This document shows positions 1 through 11,744 of a stretch of DNA of 64,000 bases, piece after piece. The stretch comes from Serripes groenlandicus (taxonomy: Eukaryota > Mollusca > Bivalvia > Cardiida > Cardiidae), in the NCBI GenBank assembly GCA_031761405.1, contig JASEVX010000017.1:10045675-10109674 (forward strand). The letters run 5' to 3'. Below the pieces are notes generated by a model. The model ran no database searches. It was not told the DNA's origin and saw nothing but the letters and a program-made list of their open reading frames with translations. A program made the position numbers and the translations under genes. Each line of letters starts with the position of its first letter. The stretch's first letter is position 1.

Positions 1-305
1 TTAACCCACATACAGTTAATCTTCCGCTGACAACTTTGGAAACATCCTGGCAAAAATATGGAAAAATTGATAAACGAAAGTATAATTATTAAATGAGTTT
101 AAAATATCGGGCAAAAGGGGAAATTGCCCATCATTTGAATATGTCTAGGGAAAACCATGGTAAAATCTCTCTAAATGAAGATATAATAACTGATTTTCTT
201 TTTTTAAAAGTGATAAGCAATTTCCCTTTTTATCACAATGTTTTCAAAAAAATGTGTCTGCCTTATAGACATCAGAAAGCGTCTGCATGTGGGAAAGTGA
301 CAAAT
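1..305. repeat. Family A MITE, old copy (A2)
   Basis: Opens with TTAACCC plus the internal signature (cagcagacaacttt-like start, gcaatttccctttt-like centre) and closes with a degraded gtgggaaagtg end. It is longer than a standard copy and interrupted around 160-210. No gene is visible from 306 to about 1170. Confidence 0.6.
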
Positions 306-1179
306 TGAATATCCTATGTTTTTCTGATCTGCATATAGTATTCTTTTATAAACCAAATCAAAAAAATCCACCATGTTTGAAGACCCTCTACAAAATCTGC
401 TGTTTTAACTTCTTGAACCATCTAGACATACATCAATACATACATCTGCATGCTTAATATGAACCAAAATCAGATTCAGAATGTATAAATAAATCATAAC
501 CATTAAAAGTGGCCATTTCTCTGACAATATTGTTTCTGGTCTAACTTTAAAAACCAACACTTTGCTGTTTTGTCAAAACGTCAAGGCTCGTCTGTTTCTT
601 CTTAGTCGAAAAAGGTGCATTACTGAATAATTATTAAAGCCAGAATTATGTGTCTTGGTTTGGACATGCAGATGACAACACCAATAGTATTGCAACAGCC
701 TGTATTTTTTTCTTTCAAAAAACAGACAAGCTAATAAAAACCTCTTAAAAAGATCCTCAGAACTTTATTTGATTTATTACTGTATTTACCAGATACATTA
801 TTTTAAGACTGTCATTATGAAAAAAAAAGTGGGTGTTTTTTTAGGCAAATGAAAGTATAAATTTGAAACGGTAGCAAATTCTGACAGAAAAGGACAAAAT
901 GCTCATTATGAGAAATCTATCTTTTTCTTCTAATTTGAAAGTCGTCTACTGCTGAAGAAGAAAAAGTTAAGACTTTTTGGGAATGAGTTAAGATCATCTG
1001 TCAGAGAAAAGGTCAAGGTCAACAAATATACAAAGGATATTGGCTTACTCGCTGTTACCAGTCTCCTGACATCTTGAAGGAAAACAAACATAATCATGAC
1101 AACCCTTCATACATAACTATAGTCATGAATGCAATAGAAAGAAAAAATGGGAAAGGAAATATTATCAAAGAATTTATAG

Positions 1180-1400
1180 CCCTTTCCCACATATAGACTT
1201 TAGACACATCTGCTGCTAACAACTTTTGAAAACATTGTACCAAAAGTAGAAATTGCTAATATTGAGCAATTTCTACTTTTGGTACAAAGTCTACTCTATT
1301 CAACAATTATATTTTCATCTATCGAGATATTCTTCGATTTTGCATAGCAGCTTTAATGTAATCTGCTGCAGACATGTTTTATGTTGGAGAGGGATAAATT
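1180..1400. repeat. Family A MITE, old copy (A2)
   Basis: Starts at ccctttcccacatatag and carries the palindromic centre near 1250-1290, here an unusually direct repeat-and-inversion of gcaatttctacttttggtac. It ends near tatgttggagaggg. The bases from 1400 to 1690 hold nothing I recognise. Confidence 0.6.
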
Positions 1401-1696
1401 AAATGAGCGGTTTTTTTTATGCGGGTAATTCTTATTTTAAATTTGAACACTAGATAGAATGCACATCACTCAATAAATTACCTGATATATGAATTTCAGA
1501 CTATTCAAAATGAAATTTCAAAATAAAGAAACTCTGAATAACTGACATTACTTTCAAGACAAAAAAGAAAAAGCATATGAAAGGACCAAATGGCACATAA
1601 TGATTAAATTTCCATTACACTTACATTGTTTTCCAAATTTGTTTGATGCGAATTTGCCACAAATTGTCTCTTCTTGTTCTTTTACAAGAGATAATC

Positions 1697-1790
1697 TTTG
1701 AAGAAAGCATCAGAAAAAAGCAAAAAAGAAAGCATCAGAAGAAAGCAAGAAAAGAAAGCATCAGAAGAAAGCAAGAAAAAAAAGAATAGA
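1697..1790. repeat. Short tandem repeat, aagaaagcatcag unit
   Basis: Imperfect repeats of a purine-rich unit (aagaaagcatcagaagaaag) lie next to each other. They are simple sequence with no coding signal. Confidence 0.6.
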
Positions 1791-1914
1791 AAATTCCAAG
1801 TCCTTAAGAGTTTTACAGAGAGTTTTTACTCTCCTCTACAAATATTCCAGCTCTATGACAGTCTATAACAGTTGTGTGCATTATAACCTACCTCGGTCTG
1901 CTTCTATTGCCCTT

Positions 1915-2300
1915 TGTTTTATGTCTATTAATAGTTACAAAGTATGTACTATTCATACATTTCAATGACGATTTTGTCTATTAATAGTAATAGAGTATCT
2001 ACTATTCAAACATTACAATGAAAATTGTGTCTATTTATAGTAACAGACTTTCTACTATAAATACATTTCAATGACTATTTTGTCTATTAATAGTAACAGA
2101 GTATCTACTATTCATACATTTGAATAACTATTGTGTCTATTAAGAGTAACATAGTATCTACTATTCATACATTTCAATGACAAACTTGTCTATTAATAGT
2201 TACAGAGCAACTACTATTTATATACTTAATTGAATTTTTTGTTTGTTCATAAATAAAAACAGAATATCTACGATTCATTTAATTAAATAACTATAATATA
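1915..2300. repeat. Tandem repeat of about 60 bp
   Basis: Six diverged units each contain gtctattaatagtaacagag, then tatctactattcatacattt and caatgac. AT-rich and non-coding. From 2300 to 2765 I see only unassigned AT-rich sequence. Confidence 0.75.
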
Positions 2301-2765
2301 GTAATTCTTGATTTATACAGTTACCGATTTTATCAATTATGTTATTGTCTTTAATCTTTTGCATTTTATGTTGTAATGCAACATTGTCTCATTAAATGAA
2401 ACATGTCTGCCATATTATTTGAAAATACATTGACAACATTTTGAATTATGGACCAGACATGATGAGAAATTACCAAATTGTGGCCTTGGGACCTTAAATT
2501 GTGACTTTCGATGTTATCATTAATTTCCACATGTTTCTTTCTTGTGATATATAAAGATTAAACAGATGGAAACATACATATGTGAAGTGCAATTACTATA
2601 TGTCCCCATACAAACTTCAGGCACATGAAAAAAAGGTTCAGTATATTGAGTGTCCTCCAGTTCTTCGTGCAATGTAGCCTACCTTGGTGCATTTCTATAA
2701 AGTCTTAAAGAACAATAAATATTTATATAGGTAAAGCCTTATATCAAACAATTACAGATTATAAA

Positions 2766-3472
2766 CAAGAGGGCAATGATGGCCTTGGATCACTCACCTG
2801 ATTTTTTTTTCACAATAGCCATATAAGCCCCGCCCCCTGGCAACCATAGTTTTCGACCAATCAACATGGCTTGAATGAGTCTGATAGAGGGTCACTCTAG
2901 GAACATTTCTATAAACATTTTTGGAGGAGAAGTTTCTTTAAGTTTTCACTATAGCCATATAAGTCAACATGGCTTGAAGGAATCTGATAATGGGTAACTT
3001 AAGGAACATTTCTACAAAATTATTTGGAAATCGGACTGACATTTTTTGGAGGAGAAGATTTTTTAAGTTTTCACTATAGCCATATAAGCCAAAATAGCCC
3101 CGCCCCCCTGGTGGGCATGTTTTTCAAACAATCAACATGGCTTGAAGGAATCTGATAAAGGGTCATCTAAAGAACATTTCTACAAAATTATTTGAAAATC
3201 TGCCAACCAGTTTGGTAGAAGAAGAATTTTAATTTTTTTTTCATTTTGTTGCCATGGAAACCAGAATTCTGTATGGATCCCAACAATTTGAAGGAATTCT
3301 GGTGAGATCATTGAGAGGATACTTCTGTGAAGTTTCATCCAAATTGACCCACTGGTTACTGAGGAGAAGATGTTGACGGACGCACGAAACACGACGCACG
3401 ATGCACGATGCACAATGGACAAAAGGCGATCACAATAACTCACCTTGAGCACTTCGAGCTCAGGTGAGCTAA
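2766..3472 (+). mobile_element. Family E, Helitron-like non-autonomous element
   Basis: Starts at acaagagggcaatgatggcc and ends at caggtgagctaa. Inside are about 150-bp tandem units (atagccatataagccccgcc, then caatcaacatggcttgaa). They are followed by a conserved tail with ttgccatggaaaccagaatt and a stem-loop (tgagc, loop, gctca) about ten bases before CTAA. The hairpin plus CTRR end resembles Helitrons; the 5' TC is not seen, so the class is provisional. A shorter diverged relative follows at 3481-3600. Confidence 0.6.
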
Positions 3473-3659
3473 AAATAGCAAGAGAACCATGATGACCCTT
3501 GATTGCTCACTTGAGTCTCTACAATTTAATTAATGCATGATGTTCACAAGGTGATCACAATTGTTTACCTTAAGTTTTTTGTGCTCAGGTAAGCTATAAG
3601 ACCTTGTCTAAAATATATGAGTTTTGTTAGGTAGTCTTATGTTAAAATCTAAGATTTTT

Positions 3660-4230
3660 AACCATTTCCCACATTCAACAAATCTGCAGCTTAAAATACA
3701 TCTTGGCAATAATATGGAAACTCACTATGAATGAAAGTGCATTCACTGAACATACTAATTGTCAGCTTTATTCAATAATAGTTCTTTCATTTATAGAGAA
3801 TTTCCATATTTTTGATTTAATGTCTTCATAGTTGTATGCTGCAGATGTGAAGGGGTGCTCAAATGGATGTTTATCCTTATTTGTACCTTAGGGGGCGGGG
3901 CCTATGGTAGGTTTTCCTGCAGTATGTCTTTTATGTGTGCCATCTCCATTCTATTGAGACAAATCAGCTACATGTATTAATAAATTTTGTACTGATAGGA
4001 AGCTAATTGTGTTTTAACCTTTTCCCATATACAACAAACCTCCAGCAGATGTCTTTGAAAACATCTAGGCAAATATATAGAACATATCTATGAAGGAAAT
4101 AATTATTATTAAAAGAGTCGAAAACAGTCTGGCCAAGGGTGAAATTGCTCATATCTCATAATGAGCAATATTTCTCCTTTTTCCACAATATTTTCAAAAG
4201 CCATCAGCTGCTTCAAAATGAGTTTACAAA
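3660..4230. repeat. Two old family A MITE copies (A2)
   Basis: Two copies: about 3660-3860 (accatttcccacattcaaca start, aggggtgc end) and about 4017-4230 (ttaaccttttcccatatac start, cgggaaagggctc end). Both are diverged and lack a clean central palindrome. They lie in the 3' flank of exon 13. Confidence 0.6.
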
Positions 4231-4323
4231 CGGGAAAGGGCTCAATGGGGACATGCAATCATTATTTCTTAAATAACGCAGACTTAAATATACATGAAAA
4301 TAAAACGAAAACAGAAGACTCAC

Positions 4324-4480
4324 TTTGTACTGTTTTGTGTACCAAATGCGGACTCTTGGGCCGCGGCTGAGATGAGAACAACCTCAAACGATTTCTGTTT
4401 GTTAAGTTCTTCAGAGACAGCATTCACTTCTGACACCATTGGTAGTATTTCTAAAACTTGCTCTTGGGCTATCTGTTGGT
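4324..4480 (-). CDS. KIF28P: KIF28P-like kinesin-3, exon 13 (post-FHA)
   Basis: This exon encodes DQQIAQEQVLEILPMVSEVN then AVSEELNKQKSFEVVLISAA and AQESAFG. EQVLEILPMV.E.NA.SEEL is a KIF28P/KIF1-like post-FHA segment that precedes the kinesin-associated region. The acceptor is ACATTTCAG. Two donors are possible: ACAAA|GTGAGT, ending at 4324 and giving a C-terminal TQNSTK, or TTTG|GTACAC, ending at 4343; the first fits the consensus better. No later exon was recognised in 1-4323, so the 3' half of the gene is missing. Confidence 0.85.
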
Positions 4481-4655
4481 CTGAAATGTGGAATATAGTG
4501 TGGTAATCACTCTGACTAAAAACAAGAGTGCCACAGAGCGAATGCAAATGCTTTTCTATTTTTTCTTAGTCGCAAAAGGGGCATTTACTGAATAATTATT
4601 AAAGTCAGAGTTATGTGACTTGGTATAGACATGCGTATTGTTCCTAGGCACATGT

Positions 4656-4900
4656 CGAGGGCTTTGCGTGAAACGGTTGTAACCAAAAACCTAGTTTGAA
4701 AATCCTGCTTTAGGGGCAATTTTGACCCCTTTGTAAACAATGCAAATTTTAGGTGCCATTGCTCAGAACGAGCAATGACACCTAAAATTCCATTGTTTAC
4801 CAAGAAAAATGATTTAACCCTTATAAAGACTTAATGGAGAGGTGATTAACCTTGGTAAACAAATACCAATTTTAGTTAGAACCATTTCACGCCAAGCGCA
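4656..4900. mobile_element. Family B MITE, copy 1
   Basis: A foldback element of about 240 bp. It begins gagggctttgcgtgaaacgg and ends ccatttcacgccaag, with inverted ends ((t)gaaacggttgtaac against gttagaaccatttca). The palindromic centre contains attgctcagaacgagcaat. A second copy in the opposite orientation lies at 55380-55622. Confidence 0.8.
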
Positions 4901-5089
4901 ATGTGTTATAAAATGTGATATGAGGTCAGGTTAAAGTTTTGTGATGATGCAGACGACGCAGACGACACCAAGGGTATCACAATAGCCTGACTTCTTTTCT
5001 TCGGAAAAACAGACAAGCTTATAACTACCTTACTTGTTACCCAATATTCACTAATTTGAGTTTTCTGTGTTTTATATTTATCCCACAAA

Positions 5090-5440
5090 TAGACTTGTAC
5101 ACTGTGTTGTCAATTTAGAAATGTAACCTAAAATACATTTACTCAATGTAAAACATTGTGGAAAATAAAATATTGCTCGTTAGTTTAGGAAAATTTTCCC
5201 ACATTGCTTTCAAAACTTTGTTTGCTGCAGACGTGTAATTACATTGACTGGAAAGACTGAAAGTAGTGAAATCTGACATGTAACACAGCTGCAACAGACG
5301 ACTTTTGAAAACATTGTTGAAAAAAGAGAAATTGACCATTATGAGCAATTTCTCCTTTTGCCACAATGTTTTTACAAGTCATCTGCTGCAGATACGTCAA
5401 AATTGGCCTGCAGGTGGGAAAGGGTAAAAGGTCTGTTTAA
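5090..5440. repeat. Old family A MITE fragments
   Basis: The sequence around 5240-5430 carries the centre (gaccattatgagcaatttct), flanking cagacgacttttgaaaac and a gtgggaaaggg end. The 5' side is degenerate and possibly two overlapping copies. Confidence 0.55.
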
Positions 5441-5489
5441 ACAAAAACATGAAAATAAAAAATCATGCCTATATCCCAAAATCAGGTTT

Positions 5490-5718
5490 TTAACCCTTTC
5501 CCTCATATAGACCCTTTCTGTTCCTCTGCAGCAGACGGCTTTTTGAAAACATAGTGACAAAAGAAGAAATTGCACAAAACGTGCAATTTCTCCTTTTGCC
5601 ACAATGTTTTCAACTTTTTGTCACAGGTTATCCATTCAATTATGGAGATTTTCTATGTTTTGACAAAATATGTTTAAAGTCGTCTGCTGCAGAATTGTCA
5701 TATGAGGGAAAGGGGTAA
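5490..5718. mobile_element. Family A MITE (A1), gcac/gtgc centre
   Basis: Opens TTAACCCTTTCCCTCATATAG and closes atgagggaaaggggtaa, so the 3' target base pair is damaged. The central stem is gcacaaaacgtgc. The A1 layout is seen throughout: 5' arm, palindromic centre, a cacttttagtcatagg-like spacer, then the inverted arm cgtctgctgcagaattgtc. Confidence 0.85.
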
Positions 5719-6092
5719 TTAAGAATTTGATCTTGAACCAAGGAAACAAAAATGTTCAATCCAAAGCTTTATATCACTTTTAGCATGCTTTCAATGATGC
5801 TGCTCAGTGTTGCAGTGGTTGAAATCTCTGCCTCGAGAGTGGTATACCCAGGTAAGATCCCTGGTCAAAGTCATTCCAAAAAATTAAAAATTTAAAAATG
5901 GTAGTGGTGGCTTCCCTACTTTTAGTGCTTTGTGTTATGGGGATATCGTTACGACTACTGCATTGGAATAAGCTTACCATCAACTCTAGATATATGGCGA
6001 GGAAACACCCATCCTCGGTATCAGATATAGACATATTCCCTATTAATGTCAACATGATTTCAGAGTCGTCTGCTTCAGATTTGCTGTATGTG

Positions 6093-6322
6093 TTAACCCT
6101 TTCCCACATACGGCAATTCTGCAGCAGACAACTTTGAACATATTTTGTCAAAAGATAGAAAATCTCTATAATTGAATGGATAACCTTTGACTAAAAGTGG
6201 AAAACATTGTGGCAAAAGGAGAAATTGCTTGTTTTGAGCAACTTCTTCTTTTGTCACTATGTTTTCAAAAAGCCGTCTGCTGCAGAGGCGTCAGAAAGCG
6301 TCTATATGAGGGAAAGGGTTAA
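6093..6322. mobile_element. Family A MITE (A1), reverse orientation
   Basis: TTAA on both sides with a 5' arm of catacggcaattctgcagca and a 3' arm of cgtctatatgagggaaaggg. Immediately left of it is a truncated A2 right arm (tctgcttcagatttgctgta), which loses its own gggaaaggg exactly at this insertion. Confidence 0.88.
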
Positions 6323-6424
6323 AACATGGTCAATGTCAAGGTCACAAGATCAAAGACTTTGGTATCATCATAAAGGTCCTGTCACAAGGATTACACATAC
6401 CAAATATAAAAAGCAGGTGAAAAG

Positions 6425-7115
6425 TAAAAATCAGTGTAAACCCATTCCCACCTGCAGGCACATTTTGATGACCCTGTAGATGATGACTTTTGTAATTATT
6501 GTGGCAAAAGAAGAAATTGTTCATAAAGAGAAACTACTTCTTTGGCCACAATGTTATTAACTCTATTCAATTATTACACTTTCGTTCATAGAGATTCTGT
6601 CATATTTTTGCCTAGTTTCTATCAGTCGTCTGCTGTAGATTTGTTGTATGTGGGAAAAAGTTTATAATTTCAATATGTGACCATCAATCATTAGCAACAC
6701 CAAGGTGACAGTGTATTTTATTCCTTTCTCTGATTAAGAGAAACTTTTCAAAAATTGTAGAAAAAGGATGCATTGCATATAATCAACCTTTCCCCCCTGA
6801 TCTCCCACAACAGTTTCTTGTCATGAATCTATTCTGGGTTTTTCTCTCTGTTTTCTTAAGTTGTTTTCAGCAGGAAAAAGTCCTACCTTGGATATCCAAC
6901 CCTTTCTCACAGATGCTTCCTGACGCCTCTGCAGCTGACGACTTTTTCAAAACACTGAGGCAAAGGAGATATTGCCCATAATGACCAATTTCTCCTTTTG
7001 CTGCAATGTTTTCAACTCTATTAAACATTTATACTTTCATTTATTAAGATTTTTAATATTTATTCCTTCTGGATATCAAAGTCGTCTGCTACAGATATTG
7101 TATGTGGGAAAGGGG
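6425..7115. repeat. Two old family A MITE copies (A2)
   Basis: Copies at about 6436-6665 (cccacctgcaggcac start, gtatgtgggaaaaag end) and about 6898-7115 (accctttctcacagatgc start, gtatgtgggaaaggg end). Each has the aggagaaattg..caatttctcc centre. The sequence from 7120 to 7675 holds nothing recognisable. Confidence 0.65.
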
Positions 7116-7678
7116 GTTAAACTTATTTATTGTAAAGCAAAGCAATACATGTGTACTGTGAATACTTTCAGAAATATCAAAAAGTGTGACTAACAACACA
7201 GAATGTGTGTCTTTAATCTAAACATCTGGTGAGATTAAGTCATCATTTGTCGATATACTTCACTATTATTCACACATTGATACAAACCTTTTTGCTTGCC
7301 TATGAAAACAAAAGAAAAAGCATTAACATTCAGGCTTGTGTATTCTATCAAATCACTAATTACGACTAGATTTTCCCTGGATCGCTCCCCTGACTTATGC
7401 CAACTACAAATTTAATCAAAATAACTCATTTTGGTGTCAGTGTTAACAAGACTTCCCTTCAATTTGGCCTAGTGACCTTGTTTTTGACCCAACATGACTC
7501 ATAGATATCATAAAGACAATCATTTTGACAATATTTCAACACGCTCAACTTAAAAAATATACAGCTTCCAGATTGATAACAAGATTTTCGTTCAATTTTG
7601 TCTAATGACCTAGTTCTTGACCGGACACGACCCTTATTCAAACTTTGCCACTGACAAAGTTTAAACATGCTCAAGTTA

Positions 7679-8257
7679 AACAAGAGGGCCAAGATGGCCC
7701 TAAATCGATCACCTGAGTGATAGTAAATTAGTGGCAAATATTTAACTGCAAATATCTGGGAAAATTTGATCAGGAGTGCAAATGAAACTGCAAGGAGTGG
7801 ACACTGTTGACCCTTTCCCTCATATAGACGCTTTCTGACGCCTCTGCAGCAGACAGCTTTTGGAAAACATAGTGACAAAAGAAGAAATTGCTCAAAACGA
7901 GCAATTTCTCCTTTTGACACAATGTTTTCCACTTTTAGTCATAGGTTAACAATTCAATTATAAAGATTTTATTTTTTTGACAAGATATGTTCAAAGTCGG
8001 CTGCTGCAGAATTGTCGTATGAGGGAAAGGGTTAAGTTAAGAAAGGGCAATAATCCAGTCAAAATACATGACAAAGGTATGTAACTTGTACAACTCTTCC
8101 TTCTTTTCATTGAATATTTGATAGTAAAGAAGTGCTCCAAGTTTCAAACTGATACTTTGCATGTAATTTACCTAAACTTAACCCACGCCAACGTCGATCA
8201 AGTGACGACAATAGCTCATCTTTTTTTTCTAAAAATCAGATGAGCTTAAAATCTTAG
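7679..8257 (+). mobile_element. Family E element split by a MITE
   Basis: Left end aacaagagggccaagatggc; right end a hairpin (gctcatct..agatgagc) followed by ttaaaa, comparable with the CTAA end of other family E copies. The interior is interrupted by the MITE at 7807-8035. Confidence 0.6.
7807..8035. mobile_element. Family A MITE (A1) inside family E
   Basis: Left border TTGA (a one-base change from TTAA) then ccctttccctcatatagacg; right border gagggaaagggttaa. Centre gctcaaaacgagc. Its host sequence continues on both sides, so the MITE is the younger. Confidence 0.85.
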
Positions 8258-8404
8258 GTTGACAATTCAATAATAGACAACATGCCAATGCTCATCAATC
8301 CTGCAATTTCATCATTACATATATTCTTTTGGGCGAAAACAGTTGAATTATTGACTGTTTGCGTTGCTATGAACAGGTCATTATAGTCAATATTGAAGTA
8401 GATA

Positions 8405-8680
8405 ATCTGAAAGGATACCAGTCTAACTGGCTGACACCTTCAATCTGACAGTATACCAGTTTAACTGGCTGACACCTTCAATCTGAAAGTATACCAGTCT
8501 AACTGGCTCACACCTTCAATCTGACAGTATACCAGTCCAACTGGCTCACACCTTCAATCTGATAGCATAACATTCTAACTGGCTCACAACTTCAATCTGA
8601 TAGCATACCAGTCTAACTGCCGAACACTTTCAACCAGTCTGACTACCAAACACCTTCAATCTGGTACAAGTCTTATTACT
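8405..8680. repeat. Tandem repeat of about 50 bp
   Basis: About six units of ataccagtctaactggctga then caccttcaatctga, with decay towards the right edge. It lies just downstream of exon 12 in the intron. Confidence 0.8.
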
Positions 8681-8734
8681 AACCCCTTAATCTGTCCTGT
8701 AAGCTAGCTGTACAGTCATAACATTGTTTCTTAC

Positions 8735-8881
8735 CTTTAGACAATCCTGCCCCTGTTGATGTGGCAAAGCCTTTCACTTGAGCAATTTCCTTTTGTGCAA
8801 ACTCCCATGTTATCTCAGCTGGTAAATCTTCCGACCCATCCCTGTTTTTAGGGTTCATAAAAACGTACAGATGATTCGAAC
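8735..8881 (-). CDS. KIF28P: KIF28P-like kinesin-3, exon 12 (end of FHA)
   Basis: This exon encodes GSNHLYVFMNPKNRDGSEDL then ITWEFAQKEIAQVKGFATS and TGAGLSK. SNHLYVFMNP is the final strand of the FHA fold, giving LFGSNHLYVF across the exon 11/12 junction. ITWEFAQKEIA then matches the helix that follows FHA in KIF28P-type and KIF1-type kinesins. The acceptor is TTTATAG and the donor AAAG|GTAAGA. The last Asp codon is split with exon 13. Confidence 0.94.
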
Positions 8882-9019
8882 CTATAAACATAAAAATACA
8901 AAAATTTCCCTTATGCTGCAAGTTTAGATAAAGAGGTAAAGGCTCTTGTTCCCACATTATTTTTCATTAATCTACAGGTTTTCAGAAACAACAAAAACAA
9001 TAGGTTGCTTGCCGAAAAA

Positions 9020-10030
9020 CAGGGTAGTCAAAACCCATACGATAGAAAATACATGTTAGTCAAAACCCATACGATAGAAAAAATAGGGTAGTCAAAACCC
9101 ATATGGTTGAAAATGCAGAGTAGTAATAATTCAGTCATAGATGATAATTACTTTAAGTATTTAGTTGCCATTTATCTTAGATGTAGGTTACTTGTATAAA
9201 GAAAAGACTAAACAATACATTCTTTGAATACACCTAAATACATAATTTTCACAAATATATACACTTCAGAAGTTCCTTGTGTCTTCTTTCCTTTCCAAAT
9301 GCTAAGTCTTTTTATTTAAACATAACACAATTTATAAATATTAATGAAAAAAGAGAAAAGCATAAAATTGCTTTTTTATTTCAAAACAACCCTTTGATGT
9401 ATGTTGGAAAGGGTTAAACTGTATCACTTTAAAGTAATTATCACCTTAATTCAATTATGTGATGTGATATTGGACAGGCCCCACAGAAGCATGTAAAGAG
9501 AGGAACTCTCATCCATCAGAAAAGACTTCAGTCTCTTTGTTCAGATTATGTAAATGGGAGGACGTCCCTTGAGGACTTTTTAAACACGATAGGAACTTGT
9601 ATAAGGCTAAAATAATTGTTGAAAATGTGGTTACTGTTAAATGTGCTATGAAACAGATGTTACAGTTTAACCCTTTCCAACATACATCAAAGGGTTGTTT
9701 TGAAATAAAAAAGCATTTTTAAGTGGGCTATGCTAATTGATTATATTTTGCTTTTCTCTTTTGTAATTAATATTTATAAATTGTGTTTGGCATCCATATA
9801 CTAATTACTTAAAGTAATTATCATCTGTGACTGAATTATTACTACATGTACTCTGCATTTTCAACCATATGGGTTTTGACATCCCTGTTTTTTCTATTGT
9901 ATGGGTTTTGACTACCCTGCATTTTTTATCGTATGGGTTTTGACTACCCTGTTTTTTTTACCATATGGGTTTTGACTACTATGACAAAAAGGAACCATAT
10001 GGGTTTTGACCATATGGGTTTTGACATACG
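9020..10030. mobile_element. Foldback element with about 370-bp inverted arms
   Basis: The left arm (about 9020-9420) and right arm (about 9662-10030) are long inverted repeats. Each arm carries short tandem units at its outer tip (gtcaaaacccatacgatag and the inverse ctatcgtatgggttttgac). Both arms join a centre of about 240 bp with no coding signal. Each arm also contains a gttggaaagggttaaac / ttaaccctttccaac motif at its inner edge. Confidence 0.75.
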
Positions 10031-10318
10031 ATAACTAGTGACTATAATCAAATCTGCTAATAGAAGGAAAGATGACAGAAAAGGGAAGAGACACTTTCTT
10101 CAGGCTTTCCGCAATTGGAGCTTAACAGAGAATTTTCTCCTATATTGGTGGACTTAAGCATCAATTAAAGCTATGAAGTCATCTACCACTTCATAATGTT
10201 TGTAACTTTTTATCAAAATACTACAAATAATTATCAGGATGCTTTTCTGTAATTTTTTCAGAGCAGAATAAACTTACAACAACACATCAATTAAATGGTA
10301 TAAATAGTTTATCCTTAC

Positions 10319-10464
10319 CAAATAGAAGTCTATCCTTATGTGTGAGTTTTTTCTTGCCAGTGAGTGGAACACCGTTAACCTTTGTTTTAGACCCGCTGCC
10401 AGACAGGGGATCAATCTCTACAATGCCCTTGTGACATCTTAATACAGCATGCTGCTTCTGTATA
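10319..10464 (-). CDS. KIF28P: KIF28P-like kinesin-3, exon 11 (FHA domain core)
   Basis: This exon encodes SIQKQHAVLRCHKGIVEID, then the acidic-to-basic turn and TKVNGVPLTGKKKLTHKDRL and LFG. S.QKQHA (the FHA S..H motif) and the later VNG with G..L.H.DRL.FG are the defining FHA residues. The acceptor is TTTGCAG|T and the donor TTTG|GTAAGG. The 5' part of this exon and its acceptor have been copied several times just upstream (see 10426-10985). The exon itself is open and in phase with its neighbours. Confidence 0.95.
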
Positions 10465-10985
10465 CTGCAAAGAACAATCAATAGGGGATCAATTTCTATG
10501 ACAATCAATAGGGGATAAATCTCTATGACAATCAATAGGGGTCAATTTCTATGACACCTTTGTGACATCTTAATACAGCATGCTGTTTCTGTATACTACA
10601 ATGTATCAATGGATCAATATGTATGACACCCTTGTGACATCATAATACAGATTGCTGCTTCTGTATACTACAATGTATCAATGGATCAATCTCTATGACA
10701 CCCTTGTGACATCATAATACAGCATGCTGCTTCTGTATACTACAAAGAACAATCAATAGGGGATCAATATCTATGACAATCAATAGGGGATAAATCTCTA
10801 TGACAATCAATAGGGGTCAACCTCTATGACACCTTTGTGACATCTTAATACAGCATGCTGTTTCTGTATGCTACAACGTACAATCAACAGGGGATAAATC
10901 TCTATGACAATCAATAGGGGATAAATCTCTACAATGCCCTTGTGACATCGTAATACGGCATGCTGCTTCTGTATACTACAATGCA
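10426..10985 (-). repeat. Exon-derived minisatellite beside exon 11
   Basis: Six copies of the segment tgtgacatcttaatacagca, then tgctgcttctgtatactaca. The first is the real 5' end and splice acceptor of exon 11; the others end near 10594, 10665, 10738, 10868 and 10974. They are separated by short units of gacaatcaataggggatcaa. The extra copies keep the acceptor dinucleotide and part of the reading frame but no donor. Confidence 0.85.
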
Positions 10986-11024
10986 CAAGAGGACGCGAGT
11001 CTTGTCAGAAAATTAGTCACATAT

Positions 11025-11300
11025 CCATATTTACAGCCTATGAGCCCAACATAAGTTGGCATTTCCAAACAGTGTTCAGATCAGCCTTTACATTTTCTCA
11101 ATCCTATCAGAATCTACAATAGTTAATAGGAGCTTCTTACAAGCATAATTATGTAAGTAATATGTGAACAGAGTATATCTTGAACAGATTGTGCTAAAAC
11201 AACACTGTTCAAAAAAGCCAACATGCACATTTCCAATGGACAGGCTGGTATCAAGTTTGTACATGTGGGTGCAAGACCTCTAGGGATAGACTTAACGGTT
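11025..11300. repeat. Family I foldback-like repeat
   Basis: Carries tatgagcccaacataagttg, aagtaatatgtgaacag and a right end with agccaacatgcacatttcc. A similar arrangement recurs at 31590-31830 and 52241-52391. Confidence 0.5.
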
Positions 11301-11457
11301 TATGTCATATGTTACATCTGGGACTAAGTGTGTATGTGGACAGTGAAGACTGATTAGACTGTGTGGAAAAACAGACTTATCACAGTCTGCTCTGTTCAAA
11401 TATACAATATAACCCTAAATGACATAACATCTTAAAAACAAGAAACCGCTAAAGACG

Positions 11458-11705
11458 GTAAGGCCGGATTGTCGGCAATTTGACCTTGAAAATCGACAAA
11501 CCAAGGTCAAGGTCAAAGTAACCCTAGAAATCAATGGAACTTGTTACTTTTTACTTTCAGGCAAAGTTTCAAGTTTGTAACCCTTTCCAGTCCTGAGATT
11601 TTGCCTCAACCTGAAACTTTAACCAAAATGTTGACAGACAGACATCCGGACAGACGGACATCGCCAATCTATAGACCGGAATTGCTAGAGCAATCCGGCC
11701 AAAAA
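11458..11705. mobile_element. TIR element, GGCCGGATTG ends
   Basis: Starts aaggccggattgtcggcaat and ends attgctagagcaatccggcc, giving short inverted ends. The interior has ccaaggtcaaggtcaaag and a acagacggacatcgcc tail. A second copy of the right end lies at 12780-12830 beyond two tandem arrays. Confidence 0.65.
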
Positions 11706-11744
11706 TAATAAAATAATAAATAATAAAATATAAATAATATAAAA

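Noticed and set aside
1020..1085. Possible exon 14 on the minus strand after tttccttcaag
   Set aside because: The open frame does not resemble the kinesin post-FHA region, and no matching donor is seen.
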